Origin: JACMLD01 sp038207265
Lineage (GTDB): Bacteria > Bacteroidota > Bacteroidia > Chitinophagales > Chitinophagaceae
Length of the DNA stretch: 64,000 nt
Direction of reading: 5' to 3'
Assembly: GCA_038207265.1 (NCBI GenBank)
Contig: JBBQZZ010000018.1
Span: 1-64,000 of the forward strand
Under the pieces are notes generated by a model. The model had not been told where the DNA came from and made no database searches. It was given only the letters and a program-made list of their open reading frames with translations. The position numbers and the translations under genes are program-made. Of this stretch, positions 55,210 to 64,000 are shown piece by piece (position 1 is the stretch's first letter; each line of letters begins with the position of its first letter).

Positions 55210-56886
55210 ATGAGGAAAATGCTTATAATAACTACCTGCTGTGCATGGCTGTTTGCCTGCAAAACAACTGTCAAATACGACACCATCATCCGCAACGGAA
55301 TTATTTATGATGGAAGCGGCGGTGAGCCTTTTAAAGGAGACATTGCCATCAATGCAGACAGCATAGCGGCAATAGGCGATTTGAAAGATGCAAAAGCTAC
55401 CAATGAAACAGATGCAAAAGGAATGGCCGTTGCACCCGGATTTATTAATATGATGGGTCACTCTGAAGAATCATTGATTCAGGATGGCCGATCACAAAGT
55501 GATTTACGCCAGGGAGTAACCACTGAAATCTTTGGTGAATTCAGCATGGGACCGATAAATGCTAAAATGAAAAAGCAACAGCAGGAAGGTCAGGGCGATA
55601 TTAAATACGATGTGAATTGGAACAGCCTTGGCGAATACATGAACATGCTGGAGAAAAAAGGCATCTCCTGTAATATTGCCTCATTTGTTGGAACAGGTGT
55701 TGTAAGAACCTATGTAATTGGCGAAGACAATAAAGCTCCTACCGCTGTTCAACTGGATAGTATGAAATTACTGGTGGCACAAGCCATGCAGGAAGGCGCA
55801 TTGGGTGTAACGAATGCACTGATCTATCCCACTGATTTTTTTGCAAAGACAGACGAACTCATTGCTTTATCGAAAGAAGCTGCTAAGTATGGTGGCACTT
55901 ATAGCAGCCACATGCGCAGTGAAGGGAATAAACTTCTGGAAGCCGTGGAAGAATTAATTACCATTTCTAAAGAAGCCAAGATCCCTGCCGAAATATTTCA
56001 TTTGAAAGCTGCCGGTAAAAGTAATTGGGGCAAAATGGACAGTGTAATTAAAAGAGTTGAAAAAGCCAGGGCCGAAGGACTGGATGTTACCGCTGATATG
56101 TATACATACCTCGCTGGCGCCACTGGCATGACTTCCGCGTTTCCGCCCACATTACAGGATGGGGGCTTTGGAAAATTATGGCAGCGTTTGCACGACCCCG
56201 TTATAAGAAAACAGATGATCAAAGCAATGAATACCGATGCAACGGATTGGGAAAACCTGTATTATGGTGCCAATGGTGCCAGGAATGTCTTGTTGCTGGC
56301 TTTCAAACAGGATTCATTGAAAAAATATACGGGTAAGACCCTGGCGGAAGTAGCAACGCTGCTCAATAAAACTCCGGAAGAAACAGCCATGGATTTGATC
56401 ATACAAGACAGTACACGGGTGGGCGTTGCATATTTCTTAATGAATGAAGACAATGTAAAAAAACAAGTGGCCTTGCCATGGGTAAGTTTTGGAAGCGATG
56501 AAGCGTCTTATACAACAGAAGGAGTCTTTCTTAAATCCAATGCACACCCCCGGGCTTATGGAAATTTTGCAAGGGTGCTGGGTAAGTATAGCAGGGATGA
56601 AAAAGTAGTGGCCTTAAAAGATGCCATCAAAAAACTGGCAAATGTTCCTGCAAAACATTTAAAGTTATTGAAACGCGGTGAATTGAAAGCAGGTAATTAT
56701 GCAGACATTATTATTTTTGATCCTGCAACGATTGCGGATCATTCAACTTTTGACAAGCCACATCAGTATGCAACCGGCGTTACCGATGTATTTGTGAATG
56801 GCGTACAGGTTTTAAAAGATGGCGAACATACCAATGCCAAACCTGGCAGGTTTGTAAAAGGACCGGGTTATAAACTTAATAAATAA
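55210..56886 (+). CDS. D-aminoacylase/amidohydrolase lipoprotein
   Basis: 558 aa from ATG 55210 (MRKMLIITTCCAWLFAC); the 55177 start only adds residues before a clear lipobox LFAC. An amidohydrolase fold of the N-acyl-D-amino-acid deacylase group: TIIRNGIIYDGSGG, APGFINMMGHSEES, GTYSSHMRSEG, IFHLKAAGKSNWGK, GSDEASY and the C-terminal ADIIIFDPATIADHSTF. The usual first HxH is replaced by GHSE, so metal binding may differ. A lipid-anchored periplasmic enzyme. Confidence 0.9.
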   Translation: MRKMLIITTCCAWLFACKTTVKYDTIIRNGIIYDGSGGEPFKGDIAINADSIAAIGDLKDAKATNETDAKGMAVAPGFINMMGHSEESLIQDGRSQSDLRQGVTTEIFGEFSMGPINAKMKKQQQEGQGDIKYDVNWNSLGEYMNMLEKKGISCNIASFVGTGVVRTYVIGEDNKAPTAVQLDSMKLLVAQAMQEGALGVTNALIYPTDFFAKTDELIALSKEAAKYGGTYSSHMRSEGNKLLEAVEELITISKEAKIPAEIFHLKAAGKSNWGKMDSVIKRVEKARAEGLDVTADMYTYLAGATGMTSAFPPTLQDGGFGKLWQRLHDPVIRKQMIKAMNTDATDWENLYYGANGARNVLLLAFKQDSLKKYTGKTLAEVATLLNKTPEETAMDLIIQDSTRVGVAYFLMNEDNVKKQVALPWVSFGSDEASYTTEGVFLKSNAHPRAYGNFARVLGKYSRDEKVVALKDAIKKLANVPAKHLKLLKRGELKAGNYADIIIFDPATIADHSTFDKPHQYATGVTDVFVNGVQVLKDGEHTNAKPGRFVKGPGYKLNK

Positions 56887-56915
56887 GAATAATGAACTCT
56901 AAATTTTGAAGGTCT

Positions 56916-56963
56916 AATATTGAATGGTATGAATCCCCACTTCTTCAGGCTGCATTCAATATT
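56916..56963. other. 11-bp perfect inverted repeat after the D-aminoacylase gene
   Basis: AATATTGAATG / CATTCAATATT with a 26-nt loop between the D-aminoacylase stop and the GNAT gene. No direct T run follows; terminator or operator. Confidence 0.35.
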
Positions 56964-57006
56964 CCTGTTTCAATATTTTTCTTTATCATACTAGCTAGAA
57001 CAAATT

Positions 57007-57456
57007 ATGGAAATCAAAATTCGCAGGGCAGTTAAAGAAGATTGCAAAAGATTAATGGAATTGGTTTATGAACTGGCTATATATGAGAAGGCAGCGCAGG
57101 AAGTAACGGTATCATTGGTTCATTTTATTGAAAGTGGTTTTGGCGACAAACCCATCTGGTGGGCGTTTGTTGCAGAAATCAATGGTAAGGTGGAAGGATT
57201 CGCTTTGTATTATGTGCGTTATTCAACCTGGAAGGGCCAGGCAATGTACCTGGAAGATCTTTTGGTAACCGAAGCCATGCGGGGTAAAGGAGCCGGTAAA
57301 TTATTATTCGATCAACTGGTGGTTGAAGCAGCCGAAAAAAAGTTCAGCCGCATAATCTGGCAGGTACTGGATTGGAACGAACCTGCTATCAACTTTTATA
57401 AAAAATATCCAACCCGTTTTGATCCTGAATGGATCAATTGTACGCTCAATATCTAA
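57007..57456 (+). CDS. GNAT family N-acetyltransferase
   Basis: 149 aa. Acetyl-CoA loop in LLVTEAMRGKGAGKLLFDQL, preceded by MYLEDLLV and followed by IIWQVLDWNEPAINFYKKY. Similar to the diamine acetyltransferase (SAT) type by pattern. Convergent with fabD, 6 bp apart. Confidence 0.9.
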   Translation: MEIKIRRAVKEDCKRLMELVYELAIYEKAAQEVTVSLVHFIESGFGDKPIWWAFVAEINGKVEGFALYYVRYSTWKGQAMYLEDLLVTEAMRGKGAGKLLFDQLVVEAAEKKFSRIIWQVLDWNEPAINFYKKYPTRFDPEWINCTLNI

Positions 57457-57462
57457 TTGCCT

Positions 57463-58353
57463 TTAATTAATTCCCTCAGTCTGCATAGTTTTATCAATTT
57501 TTAAAATCAGGCCCTGCAACACTTTACCCGGTCCTACTTCGGTAAACTTTGAGGCACCATCTTTGATCATGGCCTGTACACTCTGGGTCCATCGCACAGC
57601 GCCAGTTAACTGGTCAATAAGATTTTGTTTTATTTCTTCCCGGTCATAAACCGCTTTGGCCACTACATTCTGGTAAACATGCGATGTTGGTTGGTGAAAA
57701 GTGGTTTTTTCAATTGCCTTCTTCAATTCTTCCCTTGCAGGTTCCATTAATGGTGAGTGAAAGGCTCCGCCTACCGGTAGTACCAACGCCCTTTTTGCAC
57801 CGGCAGCTTTCATGCGTTCACAGGCAATTGCTATTCCTTTTAAACTGCCGCTGATAACTAACTGTCCCGGACAGTTGTAATTTGCCGCCACTACCACTTC
57901 GCCGGTTTCTTCCTGTACAGCCGCGCAAATCTCTGCTGCTTTCTCATCTGGCAAAGCCAGCACGGCGGCCATGGTGGAAGGATTTAATTCGCAGGCTTTT
58001 TGCATTGCCTTTGCCCGAATACTTACCAGTTGTACCGCATCTTCAAAACTTAAGGTACCATTGGCAACAAGGGCGGAAAATTCTCCGAGTGAATGACCCG
58101 CAACCATATCTGGCCGGGCCGATTCAATGCTTTTATAAGCTATCACTGAATGTAAAAAAACGGCTGGTTGTGTAACATTGGTTTGCTTCAGATCTTCTTC
58201 TTTTCCATTGAACATGATATCTGAAATGCGGAATTTTAATATTTCGTTGGCCTGTTCAAATAATTTTTTCGCAAACGCATTGTTTTCATAATGCTCTTTA
58301 CCCATACCGGGGAATTGAGAACCCTGGCCCGGGAATACATAAGCGTGTTTCAT
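57463..58353 (-). CDS. fabD: Malonyl-CoA:ACP transacylase
   Basis: 296 aa. Catalytic Ser in AGHSLGEFSALVA, active-site region YVFPGQGSQFPGMGK, His in GGAFHSPLMEPA, and KVLQGLILKI near the end. It charges ACP with malonyl for fatty-acid synthesis. TATATTTG box 20 nt before the ATG, overlapping the folE terminator. Confidence 0.95.
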   Translation of the reverse strand: MKHAYVFPGQGSQFPGMGKEHYENNAFAKKLFEQANEILKFRISDIMFNGKEEDLKQTNVTQPAVFLHSVIAYKSIESARPDMVAGHSLGEFSALVANGTLSFEDAVQLVSIRAKAMQKACELNPSTMAAVLALPDEKAAEICAAVQEETGEVVVAANYNCPGQLVISGSLKGIAIACERMKAAGAKRALVLPVGGAFHSPLMEPAREELKKAIEKTTFHQPTSHVYQNVVAKAVYDREEIKQNLIDQLTGAVRWTQSVQAMIKDGASKFTEVGPGKVLQGLILKIDKTMQTEGIN

Positions 58354-58372
58354 GTGCAGTCAATTAATCCTT

Positions 58373-58380
58373 CAAATATA
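58373..58380 (-). promoter_or_regulatory. Promoter -7 box of fabD
   Basis: TATATTTG on the minus strand, 20 nt before the fabD ATG, starting inside the T-tract of the folE terminator. Confidence 0.55.
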
Positions 58381-58421
58381 AAAAAGGTTTATTTGAAGTA
58401 AGCTAACTTTCAAATAAACCT
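58378..58421 (-). terminator. Intrinsic terminator of folE
   Basis: Perfect 13-bp stem AGGTTTATTTGAA / TTCAAATAAACCT with an 11-nt loop and a T run on the minus strand, 22 bp after the folE stop. Confidence 0.88.
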
Positions 58422-58442
58422 GCAATTATATCTTGTTATGAA

Positions 58443-59039
58443 TTAATGAAGACGGGAGCCTATCAGGCGTATGAACTCACTCCTGGTTTCATTTTTCTCA
58501 AATTCACCCCAGAAAGCGGATGTTGTGGTAACCGAATTTTGTTTTTGTACGCCACGCATCATCATACACAAGTGAGAAGCTTCTATTACAACAGCCACAC
58601 CCAGGGGATTGAGTGTTTCTTTAATCACATCCATGATCTGGTGCGTTAATCTCTCCTGTACCTGTAAACGCCGTGCATATACATCCACTACCCTGGCTAT
58701 CTTGCTCAGGCCCGTAATATAACCATTGGGTATATATGCAACATGTGCCTTGCCGTAAAAAGGTAGCATATGGTGCTCGCACATACTATACAATTCTATA
58801 TCTTTCACAATGATCATCTCACTTACTTCCTCGTGAAATTTGGCTGAATTTAATATTGCCTTCGCATCCAAATGGTAACCCTGGGTTAGGTATTGCATGG
58901 ACTTCGCTACCCGTTCCGGGGTTTTAAGCAATCCCTCCCGTTCAGCATCTTCGCCAAGTAATGTCAAACTATCCCGGTAATTTTCTACCAGTTTTGAAGT
59001 AATCTTATCCTCATATTGTTCTGTCTTTTTATATGCCAT
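58443..59039 (-). CDS. folE: GTP cyclohydrolase I
   Basis: 198 aa. Zinc ligands Cys and His in SMCEHHMLPFYG and the later Cys in EASHLCMMMRG; RLQVQERLTHQI and SVTTTSAFWGEF are family motifs. It makes dihydroneopterin triphosphate, the shared precursor of folate and queuosine/biopterin, upstream of the two queD genes. Confidence 0.97.
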   Translation of the reverse strand: MAYKKTEQYEDKITSKLVENYRDSLTLLGEDAEREGLLKTPERVAKSMQYLTQGYHLDAKAILNSAKFHEEVSEMIIVKDIELYSMCEHHMLPFYGKAHVAYIPNGYITGLSKIARVVDVYARRLQVQERLTHQIMDVIKETLNPLGVAVVIEASHLCMMMRGVQKQNSVTTTSAFWGEFEKNETRSEFIRLIGSRLH

Positions 59040-59227
59040 TGCGTTCTTTATTAGTTTGATAAATGCGTCCGCTAACCGCCAATAACAATAGTACGTTGTT
59101 TTTGTTGCATCCGTTTCCGCGTTTATTATAATACCTGGCCAGGTTTTGGTTGAAGGGTGCGAATTGCTTACCAGCAGTTTTGTACAAGAATGCTGGTTAA
59201 AGATTTTATGCCGGAAGCATAAAATTC

Positions 59228-59644
59228 TTAAACAACCGGGTACTCCACAAAATTTCTTTCTGTTTCATATAGTCTTACCTGCAAATCTTTGGAAGCATCT
59301 ATATGAGGGCGTAATAATCCATAAATGGCAATAACAATATTTTCCGCAGTTGGATTGACATTTTTAAATTCTTCCGTATCCAGGTTGAGATTCTTATGAT
59401 CAAATTTGGAAATAACTTTATCATTAATAAGATCGCTCAATATCTTTAGATCTATTACATAACCTGTTGCGGGATCGGGCACGCCCACCAGCTTCACTTC
59501 TAAATCATAATTGTGACCATGATAATTTGGGTAATTGCATTTCCCAAATACATCCGCGTTTCGTTTGGAATCCCATTCAGGGTTATTCAAACGATGTGCT
59601 GCGTTAAAATGTTCTTTGCGGTATACTGCTACTTTATTACCCAT
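59228..59644 (-). CDS. queD: 6-carboxytetrahydropterin synthase/6-pyruvoyl-tetrahydropterin synthase family, copy 1
   Basis: 138 aa. Zinc and catalytic residues: HFNAAHRLNN (His), FGKCNYPNYHGHNY (Cys plus HxH) and the Asp-His of KFDHKNLNLD. It converts dihydroneopterin triphosphate to 6-carboxytetrahydropterin, feeding QueE. A second, similar gene lies 219 bp away on the same strand, so which copy serves queuosine is open. Confidence 0.9.
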   Translation of the reverse strand: MGNKVAVYRKEHFNAAHRLNNPEWDSKRNADVFGKCNYPNYHGHNYDLEVKLVGVPDPATGYVIDLKILSDLINDKVISKFDHKNLNLDTEEFKNVNPTAENIVIAIYGLLRPHIDASKDLQVRLYETERNFVEYPVV

Positions 59645-59863
59645 TGTATATGATAAATTAATGAATCCATTTAACCTGGCACTGTGGCAAAAGTGTGCTG
59701 CTCAAGTGGCCGGGGAGTTCCGAAAGCTACCGACGCTAATTTTAAAAAATGAAAGCCATATATCCGTCAACCGGTGAAAACATTATGTCGGCCAGCTTAC
59801 CTGAAATTACAGACAAATTACCAAAAAGTTCATCTGCTGTGAATTATTTGAAGCAGTGACTGC

Positions 59864-60274
59864 TCAGTCACCATAATATTCTACATAAATCCTTGGCGTT
59901 TCATACAATTTGATACAATGCAATTGCACTGCCGGTGGAATTTTTGGAGCCAGTTGGTTCCAGATACCAATGGCGAGGTTTTCAGTAGAACACATTTTGT
60001 CTTTCATAAAAGCCACATCCATATTCAGGTTTTTATGGTCCAGCAGCTCCAGTACATGCTCCTTTATTATAGTACTCAATTTTTTAACATCAAAAAGAAA
60101 ACCGGTATGTTCATCCGGAACACCTTTCACGGTTACCAGTAATTCATAGTTATGTCCATGCCAGTTCTCATTGGCACATTTACCAAATACCGCTTCGTTT
60201 TCTTCCGGTGTCCATCCTGGGTTATAAAGTTTATGTGCCGCATTAAAATGTTCTACTCTGGTCAGGTACAGCAT
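59864..60274 (-). CDS. 6-carboxytetrahydropterin synthase family, copy 2
   Basis: 136 aa. The complete motif set is also present: HFNAAHKLYN, FGKCANENWHGHNY and LLDHKNLNMD. It differs from copy 1 over most of the protein (for example MYLTRVEHFN-type start versus VAVYRKEHFN). It may be a QueD or a biopterin-type PTPS. A TAACTTTG box is about 19 nt before its ATG. Confidence 0.88.
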   Translation of the reverse strand: MLYLTRVEHFNAAHKLYNPGWTPEENEAVFGKCANENWHGHNYELLVTVKGVPDEHTGFLFDVKKLSTIIKEHVLELLDHKNLNMDVAFMKDKMCSTENLAIGIWNQLAPKIPPAVQLHCIKLYETPRIYVEYYGD

Positions 60275-60552
60275 CTTCGTAATAAAATTTTCGCAAAGTT
60301 AATAATTGCAGGGCATTGATGGCAGCCAAAGTTTGAATTTGATGAGGGCATGAAAACCATTAAGAACGCAATAGAAATCAAGGTGGAACTGCAATAAAAA
60401 GGCACGAACAAGGCCTAAAACCTGGTAAAAATATAAATGGTTAACAGGCAAGTCCCCGCATTGGTTCGCTAAAAAATATATAGTTGAAGAACAATGAAAA
60501 CCCATGAAAGGCCTTCTATATTTGGTGGCTTCCATTGCTAAACTTATTTACT

Positions 60553-61569
60553 ATGATTCCTGAAAATAAACAAACTGCGGTTGTGCATGCACTTCAGGTT
60601 GCCTTTGCTGTCAGCGAATTTGAGGAAATAGAGCAACTAACTATCGGGCTATCTTCAGCACTTATTTTTAAAATTGTTGTAAAGGGCAAACCTTACCTGT
60701 TGCGTATTATCACACGTACCGATGCAATGGCAGACCCCACGCATTATTTCAGTTGTATGAAATTGGCTGCAGAAACCGGTATTGCGCCACACTCCTGGTA
60801 TGCTGATTCAACAGACAGGATCTCCATCACTGATTTCGTACAGGCGAAACCTTTTCCGGTAAAAGATGCCAAAATATTGATGCCTGATACTTTGAGACGG
60901 TTACATTCATTACCACGCTTTCCTGCAAGGTTGACTTATCTCGATTTTGCAGACACAACCATCCGTAAATTTTATTCATCAAATGCGCTGCCTGAAAGCA
61001 TAACAGGAGAAATGTTCCGGCAATATGAACGCATTATGAAAGTGTATCCGCGCAATGAAGAAGATCTCGTGTCCTGTCATAATGATCTCAAACCAGATAA
61101 TATTCTTTATGATGGTAAACAGGTATGGTTGGTTGACTGGGAAGCTGCTTTTCTAAATGACCGATATTGTGATTTATCTGTTGCAGGTAATTTTGTGATA
61201 ACAAACGAACATGATGATATAGAATACCTGAAAGTTTATTTTGGAAAGGATGCGACGGAATACCAACTGGCAAGGTTTTTCCTCATGCGACAAATCATGC
61301 ATATTATCTACTTCAGCTTTTTTATGTCATTGTGCAGTAATAAAAATATTCCTATTGATGTAAACATGGCTAAACCGGATTTCAGGGATTTTCACAATCA
61401 CGTCTGGAAAGCTGAAATATATTTATTGGACCCCATGGCACAACAACAATATGCCTGGGTACATTTTGAACAGGTAGTTCAAAACATGCAGCAAAAAAGA
61501 TTTGAGGAAGCGTTGCGCATCGTTTCAGATGCACATGCCGGCAAGTCAGAACCTTCAATAAGTGCATAG
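60553..61569 (+). CDS. APH/choline-kinase-like phosphotransferase
   Basis: 338 aa from ATG 60553 (MIPENKQTAVVHAL). Kinase-like fold: nucleotide-binding Lys in PYLLRIITRT-type strand, catalytic CHNDLKPDNILY and the Mg-binding VDWEAAFLNDRYCDLS. Family members phosphorylate aminoglycosides, choline or other small molecules; the substrate is unknown. It is 84 bp upstream of the rph-like gene. Confidence 0.85.
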   Translation: MIPENKQTAVVHALQVAFAVSEFEEIEQLTIGLSSALIFKIVVKGKPYLLRIITRTDAMADPTHYFSCMKLAAETGIAPHSWYADSTDRISITDFVQAKPFPVKDAKILMPDTLRRLHSLPRFPARLTYLDFADTTIRKFYSSNALPESITGEMFRQYERIMKVYPRNEEDLVSCHNDLKPDNILYDGKQVWLVDWEAAFLNDRYCDLSVAGNFVITNEHDDIEYLKVYFGKDATEYQLARFFLMRQIMHIIYFSFFMSLCSNKNIPIDVNMAKPDFRDFHNHVWKAEIYLLDPMAQQQYAWVHFEQVVQNMQQKRFEEALRIVSDAHAGKSEPSISA

Positions 61570-61653
61570 GCACATTGGTTGTAAAAACCAACAACCGAAA
61601 AACCATCGCTTCTTTTTACCCCGTCTGTTTTCAATTATAAAAATTAAAATACT

Positions 61654-62616
61654 ATGAAAACATATGCAATTACTTTACTGGAGATAGACCCTTCAATGAA
61701 CTTTATTGCAGGTGGTAAGGGCGCCAGTCTTGGGGAATTATCCCGGATACAAAATATAAATGTGCCTGAAGGCTTCTGCGTTACTAAAGCGGCGTATAAA
61801 AAAATTACCGGCAATAACCAGGAACTTAAAAATTTACTGGATGAATTAATTCAACTTACAGCAGTAGACAGAAAGGTTATTCACGAAATCGGTGAAAGGA
61901 TTCGCAAAACCATCGAAAGCATTCCTATCTTAACAGGCATCGTGGAAGAGATTGAAACTTGTATAACAAAATTGGGTGAAAATAATGCCTATGCAATTCG
62001 CTCCAGTGCAACGGCCGAAGATTTGCCAACCGCATCATTTGCAGGACAGCAGGATACTTATCTAAACATCACAAGTAAGAAATCAATCTTGCAACATATT
62101 AGTAAATGCTGGGCTTCGTTGTTTACCGATCGGGCAATCATTTATCGGATACAGAATGGATTTGATCACCGTCACGTTTATTTATCCGTAATCGTTCAAA
62201 AGATGATTTTCCCGGAAGCCTCCGGTATTTTGTTTACTGCTGATCCCATTACTTCAAACCGAAAGATGATATCAATCGATGCCAGTTATCGACTTGGAGA
62301 AGCATTGGTCTCAGGACTGGTTAGTGCCGATAATTATAAAGTACAGGGCGATAAAATTGCGGGTAAATTAATTGCTCAAAAAAAATTAGCCATCTATGGA
62401 TTCGGGAAAGCAGGCACCATAACAAAACAGATAGATCCGAGACAGCAAAAAATTCAAACTCTTACCGACCCACAAATTTTGGAACTGGCCGGTATCGGCA
62501 GGAAAATCGACACTTATTTTGGTTACCCGCAGGATATTGAGTGGTGTTTGGCAGTAGGGTATTTTATATTGTCCAGAGCAGGCCAATTACTACTCTATAC
62601 CCGGTTCCACAGGTAG
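61654..62616 (+). CDS. N-terminal part of a rifampin phosphotransferase/PEP-synthase-like enzyme, ends at a frameshift
   Basis: 320 aa in this frame. The PEP/pyruvate-binding ATP-grasp domain is intact: GGKGASLGELSRI, AIRSSATAEDLPTASFAGQQ, TYLNI, YQDRAIIYRIQNGFDHR-type and IDIEWCLAVGYF. The expected continuation (IVQSRPITTLYP) occurs in another frame from 62568, so a one-base deletion in the T run at 62562-62565 is the simplest explanation. After that point this frame gives only LSRAGQLLLYTRFHR before a stop. Either a real mutation or a sequencing/assembly error. Confidence 0.85.
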   Translation: MKTYAITLLEIDPSMNFIAGGKGASLGELSRIQNINVPEGFCVTKAAYKKITGNNQELKNLLDELIQLTAVDRKVIHEIGERIRKTIESIPILTGIVEEIETCITKLGENNAYAIRSSATAEDLPTASFAGQQDTYLNITSKKSILQHISKCWASLFTDRAIIYRIQNGFDHRHVYLSVIVQKMIFPEASGILFTADPITSNRKMISIDASYRLGEALVSGLVSADNYKVQGDKIAGKLIAQKKLAIYGFGKAGTITKQIDPRQQKIQTLTDPQILELAGIGRKIDTYFGYPQDIEWCLAVGYFILSRAGQLLLYTRFHR

Positions 62617-64000
62617 ATGACCAGGAAAATCATGTATATGTATCCGTTGGTCATCAGCAAATGATGACAGATGCCATGAAGCCCATGGGCCTTTCATTTT
62701 TCCTGCTAATGACAGCGGCACCTATGAGAACAGCCGGAGGAAGATTATTTGTGGATGTTGCACCCATGCTTGCTTCATCCGCTGGCCGAAAAACGATCAT
62801 TGAAGTATTGGGAAAATCTGATCCGCTGATCAGAGATGCAATGCTGAATATTCTGGAACGCGGAGATTTTATAAAATCTTTACCAGGAGAAAATACAGAG
62901 GAGGGTGCCGGTAAAGATCCCAAAGCCCCTCCCCTTCCAAATTACCAGGCAATGATTGCATACGATCCAACCATTGTTGCAGAACTGATCAGGAGCAGTC
63001 AGTTATCAATAGAAGAATTAAAATATCAAATTCAATCAAAATCAGCATTGAACCTGATGGATTTTATAGCAGCAGATATACAGGAAAGGAAGAAGCAGGC
63101 AACCCATTCAAAAAGCTTTGCAGTTATTATGACGGGTATGAACGCCGCAACATGGATCAATGAAAAAATGAATGAGTGGCTTGCTGAAAAAAATGCAGCC
63201 GACACAATTGCACAGTCTGTACCCAACAATATCACTGCAGAAATGGGCCTGGAACTATTGGATGTTGCCGATACAATAAGACCTTATCCGGAGGTAATCG
63301 ATTATTTACAACAGGTGAAAGATAAAAATTTTTTAGATGGGCTGGTTAAACCAACCGGTGGAAAAGAAGCCCGCGACAGCATCAATGCTTTTCTCGGTAA
63401 ATACGGTATGCGATGTGCTGGCGAAATAGATATTACGAAAACAAGATGGAGCGAAAATCCGGCCGCGCTTGTGCCTGTCATTCTCAATAACATCAAAAAT
63501 TTTGAACCCGGTGCCAGCAAGCGAAAATTTGAAAAGGGTTTGCAGGAAGCGGTTATAAAAGAAGTGGATTTATTAACGCGGTTAAAACGATTATCAGGCG
63601 GAGATGAAAAAGCTAAAGAAACAAAACAAATGATCAACCTGGTCCGCAATTACGCCGGTTACCGGGAATATCCAAAATACGAAATCGTAAGTCGCTATTT
63701 TATTTACAAACAAGCGCTGCTGAAAGAAGCTGAGCGGCTTTTAGAAACAGGTGTTATTCGTGAAAAGGAAGATATATTTTATCTCAGCTTTGAAGAGCTT
63801 CGCGAAGTAATCTGCGAATATATAGAACAGCCAGGCAGCTACAAACAGGATTACAATGTTATTATCAAACGAAAAGAGGAATACGATTTGAATAAAAAAT
63901 TGAACCCTCCGCGTGTTTTCACCTCAGATGGAGAAATTATTACAGGTACGTATAAACGCGAAAATCTTCCCGCCGGCGCATTGGTGGGATTACCGGTTTC
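62568..64000 (+). CDS. Continuation of the rph/PEP-synthase-like gene in the shifted frame, cut by the window edge
   Basis: An open frame from 62568 to the right edge, with no stop. It begins IVQSRPITTLYPVPQ, the canonical end of the ATP-grasp domain, then YVSVGHQQMMTDAMKPMGLS and GGRLFVDVAPMLASS, which recall the rifamycin-binding domain of Rph enzymes, then a long helical region. The PEP-utiliser phospho-His domain is expected beyond the edge. Rph transfers a phosphate from ATP to rifamycins. A generic PEP synthase is the alternative. ATG 62661 is the first start if translated alone. Confidence 0.8.
   Translation, partial: MVQSRPITTLYPVPQVDDQENHVYVSVGHQQMMTDAMKPMGLSFFLLMTAAPMRTAGGRLFVDVAPMLASSAGRKTIIEVLGKSDPLIRDAMLNILERGDFIKSLPGENTEEGAGKDPKAPPLPNYQAMIAYDPTIVAELIRSSQLSIEELKYQIQSKSALNLMDFIAADIQERKKQATHSKSFAVIMTGMNAATWINEKMNEWLAEKNAADTIAQSVPNNITAEMGLELLDVADTIRPYPEVIDYLQQVKDKNFLDGLVKPTGGKEARDSINAFLGKYGMRCAGEIDITKTRWSENPAALVPVILNNIKNFEPGASKRKFEKGLQEAVIKEVDLLTRLKRLSGGDEKAKETKQMINLVRNYAGYREYPKYEIVSRYFIYKQALLKEAERLLETGVIREKEDIFYLSFEELREVICEYIEQPGSYKQDYNVIIKRKEEYDLNKKLNPPRVFTSDGEIITGTYKRENLPAGALVGLPV

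Noticed and set aside
1..64000. CRISPR arrays, rRNA genes and complete insertion sequences
   Set aside because: No regularly spaced repeats, no rRNA-like stretches and no paired terminal inverted repeats were seen by eye.

Overview
The window looks like a Bacteroidota chromosome, most likely Chitinophagaceae or a close relative. Supporting signs are a full-length SprA type IX secretion translocon, a T9SS type B (CHU_C) sorted surface protein, a PorE-like OmpA protein, a DUF3467 protein, a Bacteroidetes-only DUF3871 gene, and promoters of the TAnnTTTG type instead of -35/-10 boxes. The genus call is inference.

Positions 1 to about 17,650 read as an accessory, visibly AT-rich genomic island ending beside a tRNA-Met(CAT) gene. 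It holds a McrBC-type modification-dependent restriction pair behind a DUF3644 HEPN-like protein (1047-5924), several unrecognised genes (6122-8436), a secreted trypsin-like protease (8489-10216), a phage/plasmid-like module (DUF3871, Sak4-like RecA-fold ATPase and a small partner, 10852-13154), 1.35 kb with no credible gene, an HNH homing-type endonuclease, a NucS-fold nuclease with an extra N-terminal domain, and a tyrosine integrase next to the tRNA. The island is decaying: the integrase carries one in-frame TAA between its core and its catalytic HxxR/H/Y part, a small gene at 7852 carries another, and a dioxygenase-like C-terminal remnant survives at 10330. The other end of the island was not found in the window.

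From about 17,900 onward the window is ordinary chromosome with moderate GC. In order: an IS1595-derived protein, a fused E1 2-oxoacid dehydrogenase, FAH hydrolase, pth, rplY, prs, radC, DUF3467, two outer-membrane barrel proteins, folD, queE, a PorE-like protein, dprA, guaB, an operon of Lnb-domain membrane protein, alpha/beta hydrolase and T9SS surface protein, an SDR, a secreted unknown, a set of fabH, trans-sulfuration enzyme and TlpA-like thioredoxin, ruvA, sprA, an ABC transporter with a GntR/YtrA regulator, a D-aminoacylase lipoprotein, GNAT, fabD, folE, two queD paralogues, an APH-like kinase, and a rifampin-phosphotransferase/PEP-synthase-like gene that is frameshifted and runs off the right edge.

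Functional links: folE, queD and queE cover the GTP to 7-carboxy-7-deazaguanine steps (queC is not seen). SprA, the PorE-like protein and the CHU_C protein belong to type IX secretion. fabD and fabH belong to fatty-acid initiation. Two same-strand gene pairs (rplY/pth and folE/fabD) have the terminator of the first gene running directly into the promoter box of the next, and several housekeeping genes have a TAnnTTYG box only 3-5 nt before the start codon, which suggests leaderless transcripts.
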